A stretch of DNA of 64,000 nt from Kordiimonas aestuarii (GTDB lineage Bacteria > Pseudomonadota > Alphaproteobacteria > Sphingomonadales > Kordiimonadaceae), in NCBI RefSeq assembly GCF_025574465.1, contig NZ_JAOBPP010000021.1, positions 248,001 to 312,000 on the forward strand, written 5' to 3'. Below the pieces are notes generated by a model that searched no databases, was not told the origin of the DNA, and worked only from the letters and a program-made list of their open reading frames with translations. Position numbers and translations under genes: made by a program. Shown here one piece after another: positions 17,206 through 26,365 of this stretch (the stretch's first letter is position 1; each line of letters begins with the position of its first letter).

Positions 17206-19425
17206 ATGACCGAGACCATTCGCTATGAAGTAGACAGCGACGGCATCGCGCTTCTGACCATTGACCTGCCAAACACCGGCATGAATGTGTTCAACGCGCA
17301 GCTGATCGAAGACCTTGAAACCTGTGTTGGCAAAGTGCTGGCTGACGATGCCGTCAAAGGCGCTGTTATCACTTCCGGCAAGGACGCTTTCCTTGCGGGT
17401 GCTGACCTTAACATGCTGGGTGCTCAAGCCGGTGCCGAGCAGACTCCGGAACAAGCCTTTGAAGGCGCATTCCGCCTCAATAAGATCCTCCGCCTCATCG
17501 AGACCGGCGGTAAGCCACGTAAAGAGCTTGCGCTTCAGGGGACCAAGGCTTTTGCAGCGGCCGTGAACGGCCTTGCGCTGGGTGGCGGGTTTGAGCTCGT
17601 GCTTGCCTGCCACTACCGCGTGATCACCGACAGCCCTAAAATGCAGCTTGGCTTCCCGGAAGTGCAAGTGGGCCTTCTGCCGGGCGCTGGCGGCACACAG
17701 CGCCTGCCGCGTATTGTCGGCATTCAGGCAGCGGCACAGGCTATCACCACCGGTAAGCCCTATAACGGGCAGATCGCACTTGGCCTTGGCATCGCCAACG
17801 AGATGGTGCCGACGGAACAGGTTGTTGAAAAAGCCAAGGCGTGGGTCAAAAAATCTCCAAGTGCACTCGCACCATGGGACAAAAAGGGCTTCAAATATCC
17901 GGGCGGTGCAGGGGCAATGAATCCGTCTGCCGTACAAACCTTCATTGGGGCCAACGCCATGGCGCAGAAGCAGACCCAGCACAACTACCCTGCTGTGCAG
18001 GCGATCCTGTCGTGCCTCTATGAGGGCGGTATTGTTGACTTTGACACCGCCATCCGCATCGAGAGCAAATATTTCATGACGCTGCTCGCGGGTTCTGTGG
18101 CACCCAACATGATCCGTAGCCTGTTCATCAACAAGCAGGCCGTGGAGAAGGGCTCACTCAGGCCAAAAGGTATTGAGCGCAAGACGGTGAAACGCCTTGG
18201 CATGCTGGGCGCAGGCCTGATGGGCGCGGGCGTGGCATATGTCTCCGCCAAGGCAGGCATGGACGTTGTACTGCTGGACCGCGACATGGCTGCTGCGGAA
18301 AAAGGCAAGGACTATAGCCGCAACCTGGTGAAAAAAGGTGTTGAACGCGGCAAGGTCAGCCAGGAAAAGGGCGATGCGCTTCTCTCGCGCATCACAGCGA
18401 CAGACAACTATGATGACCTCAAGGACTGTGATCTGATCATCGAGGCTGTGTTTGAAGCCGAGGACATCAAAAAAGATGTCACCGAGAAAACCGAAGCTGT
18501 TATTGGCAAAGACATTGTGTTCGCCTCGAACACATCGACCCTTCCGATCACAGGGCTGGCGAAAAACTTCTCTCGCCCGCACCAGTTTATCGGCATCCAC
18601 TTCTTCTCACCGGTAGACAAGATGCCGCTTGTGGAAGTCATCATGGGTGAAAAAACCGATGACGAAACCCTCGCGCTCGCGCTTGATTATGTCAGCCAGA
18701 TCCGCAAGACGCCGATTGTGGTGAACGATAGCCGCGGCTTCTACACCAGCCGCTGTTTCGGCACCTATGTGCAGGAAGGCTATGCCATGGTCAAGGAAGG
18801 CGTGAACCCTGCGCTTATTGAGAACGCAGGCAAGATGGCTGGCATGCCGGTTGGCCCCTTGGCCGTGGGTGACGAAGTGGCGATCGACCTTTCCTACAAA
18901 GTGGGCATGGCGACCCGCAAAGCGCTCGGCGACAAATATGTGCCGTCCCCTGCTGATGGCTTTGTCGAAAAAATGGTCACCGAGCTTGAACGATTCGGCC
19001 GCAAGAATGGCAAGGGCTCCTACGTGTACCCCGAAGACGGCAGCTCAAAACACTTGTGGCCGGGCCTTGGTGAGCATTTCCCCCTCTCGGAGAACCAGCC
19101 AAGTGTGGATGAAGTCAAATCCCGTCTAATGGTGCGGCAGGCGATCGAATGTGCCCGTTGTTTTGAAGAAGGCGTGCTACGTGACACCGCTTCAGGCGAC
19201 ATTGGCGCCATCTTCGGCTGGGGTTTCGCGCCCTTCACCGGCGGCCCGTTCAGCTTCATTGATACCATGGGCGTGGACGAATTTGTCCGCGAGGCCGACC
19301 GTCTGGCGCAGGAATACGGCGAGCGCTTCACGCCGCCACAGCTTCTGCGTGACATGGCGGACAAGGGCGAGACCTTCTACACCAAAGGCGATACCCGCGG
19401 CCGCATCCCGGCGCAAGCTGCATAG
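17206..19425 (+). CDS. fadB: FadB/FadJ-type enoyl-CoA hydratase/3-hydroxyacyl-CoA dehydrogenase
   Basis: This 739-residue bifunctional enzyme hydrates enoyl-CoA and oxidises the resulting 3-hydroxyacyl-CoA. The N-terminal crotonase domain (about residues 10-280) shows the oxyanion segments A-F-L-A-G-A-D-L and A-L-G-G-G-F-E-L. The NAD domain starts near residue 325 with G-A-G-L-M-G-A-G, followed by the catalytic G-I-H-F-F-S-P-V. I chose ATG 17206; an earlier in-frame start overlaps the thiolase gene. FadB versus FadJ cannot be decided from sequence by eye. A terminator follows. Confidence 0.94.
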   Translation: MTETIRYEVDSDGIALLTIDLPNTGMNVFNAQLIEDLETCVGKVLADDAVKGAVITSGKDAFLAGADLNMLGAQAGAEQTPEQAFEGAFRLNKILRLIETGGKPRKELALQGTKAFAAAVNGLALGGGFELVLACHYRVITDSPKMQLGFPEVQVGLLPGAGGTQRLPRIVGIQAAAQAITTGKPYNGQIALGLGIANEMVPTEQVVEKAKAWVKKSPSALAPWDKKGFKYPGGAGAMNPSAVQTFIGANAMAQKQTQHNYPAVQAILSCLYEGGIVDFDTAIRIESKYFMTLLAGSVAPNMIRSLFINKQAVEKGSLRPKGIERKTVKRLGMLGAGLMGAGVAYVSAKAGMDVVLLDRDMAAAEKGKDYSRNLVKKGVERGKVSQEKGDALLSRITATDNYDDLKDCDLIIEAVFEAEDIKKDVTEKTEAVIGKDIVFASNTSTLPITGLAKNFSRPHQFIGIHFFSPVDKMPLVEVIMGEKTDDETLALALDYVSQIRKTPIVVNDSRGFYTSRCFGTYVQEGYAMVKEGVNPALIENAGKMAGMPVGPLAVGDEVAIDLSYKVGMATRKALGDKYVPSPADGFVEKMVTELERFGRKNGKGSYVYPEDGSSKHLWPGLGEHFPLSENQPSVDEVKSRLMVRQAIECARCFEEGVLRDTASGDIGAIFGWGFAPFTGGPFSFIDTMGVDEFVREADRLAQEYGERFTPPQLLRDMADKGETFYTKGDTRGRIPAQAA

Positions 19426-19471
19426 ATCACTTGAGTATTCGCCCGTTTCTGGCGTGTACTGAGTAAAAATC

Positions 19472-19506
19472 AGGCCGTCTCGTATTCCCACGAGGCGGCC
19501 TTTTTT
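19472..19506 (+). terminator. Intrinsic terminator of the beta-oxidation operon
   Basis: A 12-bp stem, AGGCCGTCTCGT and ACGAGGCGGCCT with one G-U pair and an ATTCCC loop, is followed by TTTTTT. Confidence 0.9.
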
Positions 19507-19549
19507 ATTCATGTTGCCATTTCAAACGCACCGTGGGAATGCTCACATC

Positions 19550-20065
19550 ATGACCCACACCTCCGAAACCATCCTGAAGGTCAATCATGCAGGCGAGTAT
19601 GGTGCCATGCAGATTTATCGCGCGCAGATAACCGCCGCGCGGCTCATGGACTGGCCATGCACCGCTGACCTTGAACATATGAAAACCCATGAGGAAGAGC
19701 ATTTCGCCATATTCGACAAATTGGCCAGGAAGCGCGGAAGCCGCACTTGCCACGCCCTGTGGCTTTGGGCGATCGGCGGTTATTTCCTTGGTTTTATCAC
19801 CGCACTTTTTGGCGAACGCGGCATCTGGAGCTGTACCATCGCTGTAGAGCGGAATGTCTTCAATCACCTTGTGGAACAGCTTGACTGGGCCGCGCAGCAT
19901 GATGCCGAATTACATGCTGCGGTGCATGCCATCATCGAAGATGAAGCCGCCCACCGGGACGAAGCGCTGATAAACCGTGGCAAGCCAAGGCTGTTGGACC
20001 GCACGCTTGAAAGCATGGTCGGGACCACCACCAGTTTTGCCATTTGGCTATCTCACCGGCTTTAG
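19550..20065 (+). CDS. COQ7-family demethoxyubiquinone hydroxylase
   Basis: The 171-residue protein is a ferritin-like di-iron oxygenase of the COQ7 group, which hydroxylates demethoxyubiquinone in ubiquinone synthesis. The iron ligands are visible in N-H-A-G-E-Y-G-A, E-E-E-H-F (E-x-x-H) and E-D-E-A-A-H (second E-x-x-H), with a further Glu in the V-E-R-N-V segment. I preferred ATG 19550 because the earlier in-frame ATG at 19511 lies on the edge of the upstream terminator. Its ribosome binding site is weak. No other ubiquinone gene is adjacent. Confidence 0.88.
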   Translation: MTHTSETILKVNHAGEYGAMQIYRAQITAARLMDWPCTADLEHMKTHEEEHFAIFDKLARKRGSRTCHALWLWAIGGYFLGFITALFGERGIWSCTIAVERNVFNHLVEQLDWAAQHDAELHAAVHAIIEDEAAHRDEALINRGKPRLLDRTLESMVGTTTSFAIWLSHRL

Positions 20066-20142
20066 CCGGACTATAGTCGCGCATGGTCTGGCGCGGCACG
20101 GCTTTTGCTTATGCCTAGCCTGTTTGCAACAAGGGACCGGAT

Positions 20143-21504
20143 ATGTTTGATAAATTTCCGTCAGATCATGCCTTGATCGACAAGGCATTTGATGCGCTTT
20201 TCCCCATGTTCCGGTCCATCACCGGGCCAGGGCTTGAGGCATCGATTGACTATTTCCGGCAGTTTATGCCGCTTGAGACAGAAAAAGTGCCCACGGGGTC
20301 GAAGGTGTTTGACTGGACGGTGCCGCCTGAATGGCATTGCAGGCGCGCGCGCCTTTGGGGGCCGGCCGGTGAGGTAATATGCGACACGGACGTGAGCAAC
20401 CTCTCGGTCGTCAACTATTCAGAACCCATCGACGCCAGCTTCAGCCTTGATGAACTGGAGCCGCATCTTTTCAGCCTGCCCGACCTGCCGGATGCTGTTC
20501 CCTATGTGACCAGCTATTATAAGCGCACCTGGGGCTTTTGCCTGCCGCACAAAAGGCGCACAGCGCTGAAGGCGGGCAAGTACCGTGTGTTGATCGAAAG
20601 CGAATTCCGCGATGACGGCGGTGTCCCCTTTGCCACCTGTGTGCTGCCGGGGGAGAGCGAGCGGGAGATAATGCTGACAAGCTACCTCTGCCACCCCTCA
20701 CTTGCCAACAATGAACTGAGTGGGCCGCTGGCGCTGCTGGCGCTCTATCGCCGCCTCAGCAAGTGGGAGCGGCGGCGCTACAGCTATCGTTTCGTGCTCA
20801 ACCCCGAGACCATTGGCTCGCTTTGCTTTCTGTCCCGCTATCATGAGCATCTGAAAGCGAAGCTTGAAGCCGGCTTTATTGTCACCTGTATCGGCGGGAA
20901 CATGCCGCGCATCCGCTACAAGGCCAGCAGGCAGGGCACTTCATCGGTTGATACCATCATGCGGCGCCTCCATGACTGCAAAGAGTTTTCGCCGCTGCCG
21001 ATCAGCTATACGGACTTCACGCCCGTTGGCGGTAGTGACGAGCGGCAATATTGTGCGCCCGGCTTCAATTTGCCCATGGGGCAACTGGCGCGGTCGGCTT
21101 ATGATGAATATGACGGCTACCACAATTCGCTGGACGACAAGACCTTCATGGATGTGGCGGGGCTTGTGAAAGGTGTCGATACCATCGAGAACGCCTTGCA
21201 ACTGATTGAGATGGGCGGCAAGCCGGTGAACCTGTCGCCCTATGGCGAACCACAGCTTGGCAAACGGGGCCTTTATCCCAATTTGAACGCAGACAGCACA
21301 CGCCGTACCTCAACCGACACGGTTGAAGACGGCCGTGTGCGGCTGGAGCGCATGATGTGGATATTGAACCTCGCGGACGGGCGCCACAGCGTCAGCGATA
21401 TGGCCGACATCTGCAAATGCAGCATGGAGGACCTTCGGCCGGTTATTGAAAGGCTTGAGGCTGAAAACCTCTTGTCCTTCCATGCGGAGCCGCTGGCGCC
21501 ATGA
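20143..21504 (+). CDS. DUF4910 aminopeptidase-like protein with C-terminal winged helix
   Basis: The 453-residue protein matches the DUF2172/DUF4910 family, an M28-aminopeptidase-like fold. Candidate metal ligands are His184 (S-Y-L-C-H-P), Asn190-Glu191 (replacing the usual Asp), Glu222 (N-P-E-T-I-G-S) and His327 (D-G-Y-H-N-S-L-D-D). A small inserted domain covers about residues 60-115. The last 70 residues look like a winged helix. The family has no settled substrate. The stop overlaps the next gene by four bases (ATGA), so the product probably works with the formyltransferase. Confidence 0.82.
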   Translation: MFDKFPSDHALIDKAFDALFPMFRSITGPGLEASIDYFRQFMPLETEKVPTGSKVFDWTVPPEWHCRRARLWGPAGEVICDTDVSNLSVVNYSEPIDASFSLDELEPHLFSLPDLPDAVPYVTSYYKRTWGFCLPHKRRTALKAGKYRVLIESEFRDDGGVPFATCVLPGESEREIMLTSYLCHPSLANNELSGPLALLALYRRLSKWERRRYSYRFVLNPETIGSLCFLSRYHEHLKAKLEAGFIVTCIGGNMPRIRYKASRQGTSSVDTIMRRLHDCKEFSPLPISYTDFTPVGGSDERQYCAPGFNLPMGQLARSAYDEYDGYHNSLDDKTFMDVAGLVKGVDTIENALQLIEMGGKPVNLSPYGEPQLGKRGLYPNLNADSTRRTSTDTVEDGRVRLERMMWILNLADGRHSVSDMADICKCSMEDLRPVIERLEAENLLSFHAEPLAP

Positions 21505-22292
21505 AAGTTGTCTTCATCACCGGCGACCACCCGCGTCACAGCTATATCGCCCGCGCGCTTGCCAGCACCGGCCACCTGACCGCAATCATCAGCGAACGGC
21601 GCGACGCCTTTGTGCCAGAACCACCCGCACACCTGAGCGAGGCATTGAAAACCCTGTTCCGGCACCATTTCGCTAAACGTGAAGGCTGCGAAGCCAGACA
21701 TTTTGGCACTCTGGAATGGCCGGACATACCCCGCCATGACACCACGATGGATGCGCTCAACGGTAAGGAAACGCAGGCACTGCTGTCGCACCATAAACCA
21801 GACCTGCTGTTGAGCTATGGTTGCCATATGCTGAGCTCCGAGACGCTGGACTGTGTGGTGGGCGAGCGCTGGAATATTCATGGCGGCCTGTCCCCCTGGT
21901 ACAAGGGCGCCATCACTCACTTCTGGCCAAGTTATATGCTGGAACCCCAGATGACCGGCATGACCGTGCATGACCTTACCACTGCGCTTGACGCCGGGGA
22001 TGTTGTGCATCAGTGCGCGGCAGACCTTGTGCGCGGAGACGGACTGCATGACCTCGCGGCCCGCGCTGTGCTGAAACTGGCCAAGGAATTGCCCGACCTC
22101 ATTGAGAAACTGGCGCGCGGCGAAAAGATCAAAAAACACGCCCATAAAACCACCGGCAAGCTCTGGCCCTCCCGCGACTGGCGACCGGAACATTTGCACA
22201 CGATCTACACAGTCTATAACGACCGGATCGTTGATCACTATCTTGATGGTGCGTTTGAAAAAAGGGCACCAAAACTCCATCGGCAGGTCTGA
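21501..22292 (+). CDS. Formyltransferase-family protein (Fmt/ArnA-like fold)
   Basis: The 263-residue protein has a Rossmann-like N-terminus (M-K-V-V-F-I-T-G-D-H) and the complete catalytic triad of N10-formyl-tetrahydrofolate formyltransferases: Asn125, His127 (W-N-I-H-G-G-L-S-P-W-Y-K-G) and Asp164 (L-D-A-G-D-V-V). It is shorter than methionyl-tRNA formyltransferase (about 310) and lacks that enzyme's C-terminal tRNA domain, so the acceptor is more likely a sugar amine or other small molecule. It is translationally coupled to the DUF4910 gene. Confidence 0.85.
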   Translation: MKVVFITGDHPRHSYIARALASTGHLTAIISERRDAFVPEPPAHLSEALKTLFRHHFAKREGCEARHFGTLEWPDIPRHDTTMDALNGKETQALLSHHKPDLLLSYGCHMLSSETLDCVVGERWNIHGGLSPWYKGAITHFWPSYMLEPQMTGMTVHDLTTALDAGDVVHQCAADLVRGDGLHDLAARAVLKLAKELPDLIEKLARGEKIKKHAHKTTGKLWPSRDWRPEHLHTIYTVYNDRIVDHYLDGAFEKRAPKLHRQV

Positions 22293-22353
22293 GCCCTTTC
22301 GGCCATTACCGTAAAGCTTTATGCTGCGGATGATTCCGTCGCATGAGGAAATT

Positions 22354-22995
22354 ATGGCTTTTACGATCGACCCGCGTTTTCAGGAACTTGGTTTTGCTGT
22401 CCATGTGGGCATGCTCGATTTCGATATCGGCGTGCGGGAAAGCGAGGAAGCCCTCGTCAACGCGGTCGCGGACGGCGCGCGCCTCAGGCTGGAAGAACTA
22501 ATGGGTGAAGCTGCGTCAACCGACCCTGTAATTGCCAACATTCGTGCCGCTTTCAAGGTATGCGGGAAAGACCCGAGCCGTTACCGCCCCTCTTCCGAAA
22601 GCCTCACCCGCCGGGTGATTGCCGGCAAAGGGCTATACAAGGTCAATAACGTGGTCGACAGTGGCAACCTCGTGTCCCTGATGACCGGAATCCCGGTCGG
22701 CTGTTACGATACCGGCAAAATCGATGGTGAAATTCGCCTGACCATTGGCGACGCGGGAGAGGCGTATGAGGGCATCGGTCGCGGCATAGTCAACCTTGAG
22801 GGCCTGCCAATCCTCAAGGATGAAGCCGGTCCCTTCGGCAGCCCCTATTCGGACAGCCACCGCACCGCGGTAACAGAAGGGGCCAGGAAACTGACTTGCG
22901 TCATCTATGGCCTGAATGTTGATATCGCCCATGTGGAAGCCGCTGCAGAGATTGCAGATACCCTCATCCCCGGCTTCTGCGCCCCCACCCACTAG
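22354..22995 (+). CDS. B3/B4 tRNA-binding domain protein
   Basis: This 213-residue free-standing protein resembles the B3/B4 domain of the phenylalanyl-tRNA synthetase beta subunit. It shows R-Y-R-P-S-S-E-S-L-x-R-R, then N-x-V-V-D-x-x-N-L-V-S-L, and G-C-Y-D downstream. In the synthetase this domain edits Tyr-tRNA(Phe); stand-alone members have no proven role, and trans-editing is only an inference. AGGA ahead of ATG 22354 supports this start over an ATG 11 codons earlier. A short hairpin (23011-23025) with a weak T-tract follows the gene. Confidence 0.8.
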   Translation: MAFTIDPRFQELGFAVHVGMLDFDIGVRESEEALVNAVADGARLRLEELMGEAASTDPVIANIRAAFKVCGKDPSRYRPSSESLTRRVIAGKGLYKVNNVVDSGNLVSLMTGIPVGCYDTGKIDGEIRLTIGDAGEAYEGIGRGIVNLEGLPILKDEAGPFGSPYSDSHRTAVTEGARKLTCVIYGLNVDIAHVEAAAEIADTLIPGFCAPTH

Positions 22996-23060
22996 GTGCG
23001 GCTTGACCACGCCGAATTATTCGGCTTAAATCCTGAATTGTTACTATATTACACTATAAA

Positions 23061-24521
23061 ATGGGGCTTGGGATGCGGATGGGTTTTGGTGTAACGCGTA
23101 TTATCACTTTCATTTTTGTTATTTTTTCCACTGGCAATCTCGCCAACGCAAACGACAATATTGAGCTTCTGAACAGTACGCTTATTACCAAATTGCATCT
23201 CGACGCCAGCCCGGACAGGGCACAGATGCTCGCTGCCTATCAGGTGAGCTTCCGCAACAAGGGCGATGCGCCGCTAGAAAAAGTGACAATCCTGTTGAAC
23301 CCGGGCCTGCAGGTAAGCAAGGTACTGGGCGCCGGCGGCAGAAAGCTGCAAACACGCAATCGCAATGCCCACATTGCAGGCAGAGAACCGCTCAGGCTCA
23401 ACGCTGTGGACATTACGCTCGCAAGCCCGCTCAAGCACAATAGCCGTCGGGAAATTGTCATTCATTATGCCGGTTCGCTAGAAGACCTTTCGCTCGTGGG
23501 GCTACCACAATCGCGTGAGGTGCTGCACCCCACTTTTACCATGCTGCGGGCCCAAGGATTCGCCTATCCCGTTTTTGCCCGCCCGGAAATGCAGGCGATT
23601 GAAGCGGCATGGCATGGCAAGCCGTTCCATCAGGTGGCCTTTGTCGAGGTCAATGGGAACCAGAAGGTCGTCGGCAACCTTGCCTTCGCGGAAAAAACCA
23701 TCAATAGCGGCAAGACCAATTTTGAGCTGAAAAGCACACAACCGACCGGCCCGCTTGCCCTTGCCATCGGCGACTATGATATAGGCCGCAATAGCGGCAT
23801 CTCCACCGCTTATCGTGGTGGGCAGTCCGCAGCGGCGACAAACATCGCCACCGCTGTCCAGACATATGCTCACAGCCTGACCCGAAAACTTGGCGCGCCG
23901 AAAAGCGATGCTATGTTGACCATTCTGTCGGTACCTGATGGATATGGTAGTGGCCACAGCGAAGGGCTGATTTATGTCGAAGACAGTATGTTTGACGCCG
24001 CCACCCTCACAGGGGATACAGACTTTGCCGCAAAAGTGCGCGGCGCTGTGCGGGACATGTGGCTGTTGAATCCGTCCCACAGTACCGGCCACTGGGCAAA
24101 CGGTGTTGACCGTTTCATTCTCGCCTCAAATACACCCTCAACCGACATACTTGTGTTTAAAGAGCAACTGTTTGGGGAAGTGCTGGCCCTTGAGGCCCAG
24201 AACGAAAAGCTGGGCAAAACACCCCTGACTGATTTCACCATCGAGGGTTTCGACGCGGAAGCGGACATAATAAACACACTTGCCTTCGCCGTGCTTCATG
24301 ACCTTCTTGGCGACGAAGGGTTCTGGGGGCTGACCCGCCAGCTGCGTGCTGACCTGAGTGCGGGATATACCGACACCTCAACCGTGCTCGACTTTCTTGA
24401 CCGCACCCTTGAAAACCGCAGCGCTAAAAAGTTTGTCACAAACTGGTTTGAAAAAGGGCGTATGGGTAAAGATCTCGCAAAGGCCAAAACATATGCCGAG
24501 CTTGTCAAGCGATACCGCTAA
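23061..24521 (+). CDS. Exported M1-aminopeptidase-like protein without the zinc motif
   Basis: The 486-residue protein has a signal peptide (about residues 1-30, ending N-A-N-A). It then has a beta-rich domain resembling the N-terminal domain of M1 aminopeptidases (V-S-F-x-N-K-G-D-A-P-L, R-E-I-V-I-H-Y-A-G). The helical part resembles M1 catalytic domains (R-D-M-W-L-L near 335; F-V-T-N-W-F near the end), but no H-E-x-x-H or distal Glu is present. It is probably non-catalytic, perhaps a binding or chaperone-like envelope protein. This family call is an inference. An AT-rich stretch precedes it. Confidence 0.62.
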   Translation: MGLGMRMGFGVTRIITFIFVIFSTGNLANANDNIELLNSTLITKLHLDASPDRAQMLAAYQVSFRNKGDAPLEKVTILLNPGLQVSKVLGAGGRKLQTRNRNAHIAGREPLRLNAVDITLASPLKHNSRREIVIHYAGSLEDLSLVGLPQSREVLHPTFTMLRAQGFAYPVFARPEMQAIEAAWHGKPFHQVAFVEVNGNQKVVGNLAFAEKTINSGKTNFELKSTQPTGPLALAIGDYDIGRNSGISTAYRGGQSAAATNIATAVQTYAHSLTRKLGAPKSDAMLTILSVPDGYGSGHSEGLIYVEDSMFDAATLTGDTDFAAKVRGAVRDMWLLNPSHSTGHWANGVDRFILASNTPSTDILVFKEQLFGEVLALEAQNEKLGKTPLTDFTIEGFDAEADIINTLAFAVLHDLLGDEGFWGLTRQLRADLSAGYTDTSTVLDFLDRTLENRSAKKFVTNWFEKGRMGKDLAKAKTYAELVKRYR

Positions 24522-24587
24522 TCCAGGCTGGCCTTCCGGCGCTTTCGCCCAATATTTACCTCAAGGCAAACATCGGGGAGGCATGCC

Positions 24588-25421
24588 ATGACGTATGAAA
24601 CGCTTGAAGTCACAATAGAGAATAATGTCGCCCATGTGGCGATGGACCGCCCCGACAAGCTGAACGCCATGAACGGCACTTTCTTTTCGGAAATGGGCAA
24701 AGCCTTCAGGGCTCTTGACGGCGATGCCGACGTGCGCGCCATCGTGCTCTCAGGCAACGGCAAGCACTTCACCGCCGGGCTTGACCTCAAGGAAAGCGGC
24801 AATGTACTGGGTGCGGCAGAGGGTGACCCTGCGCGAGTGCGCGACAAACTCCGCCGTCATATTTTATGGCTGCAGGATAGCTTCAATGCTGTCGACAACT
24901 GCCGCGTACCAGTGATCGCCGCCATTCACGGCGCGTGTGTCGGTGGCGGCATAGACCTTATCGCGGCTTGCGACATTCGTATCGCCAGCTCGGAGGCGTG
25001 GTTTTCGATTCAGGAGATCAATGTCGCGATTGTTGCCGACCTTGGCACACTGCAACGCGCACCTTACCTGCTACCGCTCGGCATCCTCAAGGAACTCGCC
25101 TACACAGGCCGCAAGATGCCCGCCAGTGAGGCCAAGGGGCTTGGCTTTGTCAACCATGTGCATGACGACAAGGACATGACGCTAAAGGCTGCGTTCGACA
25201 TCGCCGGGCAAATTGCAGGTAAAAGTCCCCTTGCGGTCAGTGGTACAAAAGCGGTACTCAATCATGCACGCGATCACACCGTTGCAGATGGCCTTGATTA
25301 TGTTGCAACATGGAATAGCGGTATGCTGTTGGGTGAAGACCTGATGAAAGCAGCAGGCGCGGCGCTGACCCGGCAACATGCCGAATTTGCGCCGCTTCAC
25401 GAAAGTGACGACCCGGCGTGA
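24588..25421 (+). CDS. Enoyl-CoA hydratase/isomerase, dienoyl-CoA isomerase-like
   Basis: The 277-residue crotonase-fold protein has the oxyanion-hole segments H-F-T-A-G-L-D-L and G-A-C-V-G-G-G-I-D-L. Where hydratases carry two glutamates, it reads S-I-Q-E-I-N-V-A-I-V-A-D-L-G-T-L-Q-R. That closely matches mammalian ECH1 (delta3,5-delta2,4-dienoyl-CoA isomerase), including the Glu and the second-site Asp. It may process polyunsaturated fatty acids for the beta-oxidation operon at 14150-19425. It is followed after 36 bases by the TM2 gene. Confidence 0.87.
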   Translation: MTYETLEVTIENNVAHVAMDRPDKLNAMNGTFFSEMGKAFRALDGDADVRAIVLSGNGKHFTAGLDLKESGNVLGAAEGDPARVRDKLRRHILWLQDSFNAVDNCRVPVIAAIHGACVGGGIDLIAACDIRIASSEAWFSIQEINVAIVADLGTLQRAPYLLPLGILKELAYTGRKMPASEAKGLGFVNHVHDDKDMTLKAAFDIAGQIAGKSPLAVSGTKAVLNHARDHTVADGLDYVATWNSGMLLGEDLMKAAGAALTRQHAEFAPLHESDDPA

Positions 25422-25457
25422 TCTATCGCCCCGGGGGCTAGAGAAGGCACGACGGGG

Positions 25458-26357
25458 ATGTTTGAAACGGCCATTACCTGGATTGAAGCCAATGCCGACC
25501 TGCTGGGCGGTATTGGCACGCTGTCGGCACTGACCATGTTTCTGGTCACCAATGGCCGCACCATGATGCAACGTCGCGCGGCACGCAAGAACGGCGAAGA
25601 CCCATCGTTGTCCAGCATGCCCGCGCTTGGTTTCATTGATGCCGCACCGCCATCACCGGAATATGGCGGGCGCAAAGCCATTGCGGTGATGCCCTTCAAG
25701 GAAATGGGCGACCTGCCCCCCCATTTTCGGGACGGCCTGGTGGAAGACCTGATCGCCGACCTGCAGGCCGTTGGCTTCGGCATTCCCGCCAAACGATCGA
25801 CCGAGAAACTGGCGGAAAGTGGGCTTGAGCCGCATGAGATTGCCCGTGAGTTGGGCGCACATCTGGTGCTTGAAGGCAGCATCCGCATGCAGGACAACCG
25901 CTACCGTATCGCGGTACAGCTTCTGGACCGCACCGCTTCAATCTTATGGTCGGAACGCTTCAACCTGGCGGGCGATGATGTTATGGCCCTTCAAGAAGCC
26001 GCCGCACAGAAAATCACCAACGCTGTGGCGGCCCTTCAGGGGGAAGGCAAGAAACGCGTGGACGCGGCAGCTGCGGATGTCGCCCCCTTCCGTACGCAAA
26101 GCGAAGCCTATGCCGCGACTTACTCTCCCAAAAGCAGGCTGGTGGCGCTGTTCCTTGCTGTTTTTGTCGGCTTTTTTGGCATACACAGGTTTTATATTGG
26201 CCGCTGGATCACAGGTGTCCTGTATTTTCTGACAATGGGACTTTTTGGCATCGGTTGGCTGCTTGATATTGTCCTGATCGTTGTTGGCGCGCAGACTGAC
26301 GGCAAAGGTCGCTTCATTCGCCTGTGGCTCCCCGAACCCCACACCCACGCAGCCTGA
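25458..26357 (+). CDS. TolB-like (COG5616-type) and TM2 domain fusion protein
   Basis: The 299-residue protein has an N-terminal hydrophobic segment (about residues 14-31). A soluble domain follows (about 72-200) with I-A-V-M-P-F, L-G-A-H-L-V-L-E-G-S-I-R and I-A-V-Q-L-L-D segments, like the TolB-like domain of CadC/adenylate-cyclase-type regulators. A C-terminal TM2 domain follows (about 225-280) with G-x-F-G-I-H-R-F-Y-I-G and two helices. No enzymatic domain accompanies it. It is a likely inner-membrane protein of unknown role. It lies eight bases before trpF. Confidence 0.75.
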   Translation: MFETAITWIEANADLLGGIGTLSALTMFLVTNGRTMMQRRAARKNGEDPSLSSMPALGFIDAAPPSPEYGGRKAIAVMPFKEMGDLPPHFRDGLVEDLIADLQAVGFGIPAKRSTEKLAESGLEPHEIARELGAHLVLEGSIRMQDNRYRIAVQLLDRTASILWSERFNLAGDDVMALQEAAAQKITNAVAALQGEGKKRVDAAAADVAPFRTQSEAYAATYSPKSRLVALFLAVFVGFFGIHRFYIGRWITGVLYFLTMGLFGIGWLLDIVLIVVGAQTDGKGRFIRLWLPEPHTHAA

Positions 26358-26365
26358 GAAAACCT

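Noticed and set aside
23011..23025. Hairpin GCCGA-ATTAT-TCGGC as a terminator
   Set aside because: The stem is only five base pairs and only two T residues follow, so it is not a convincing terminator.
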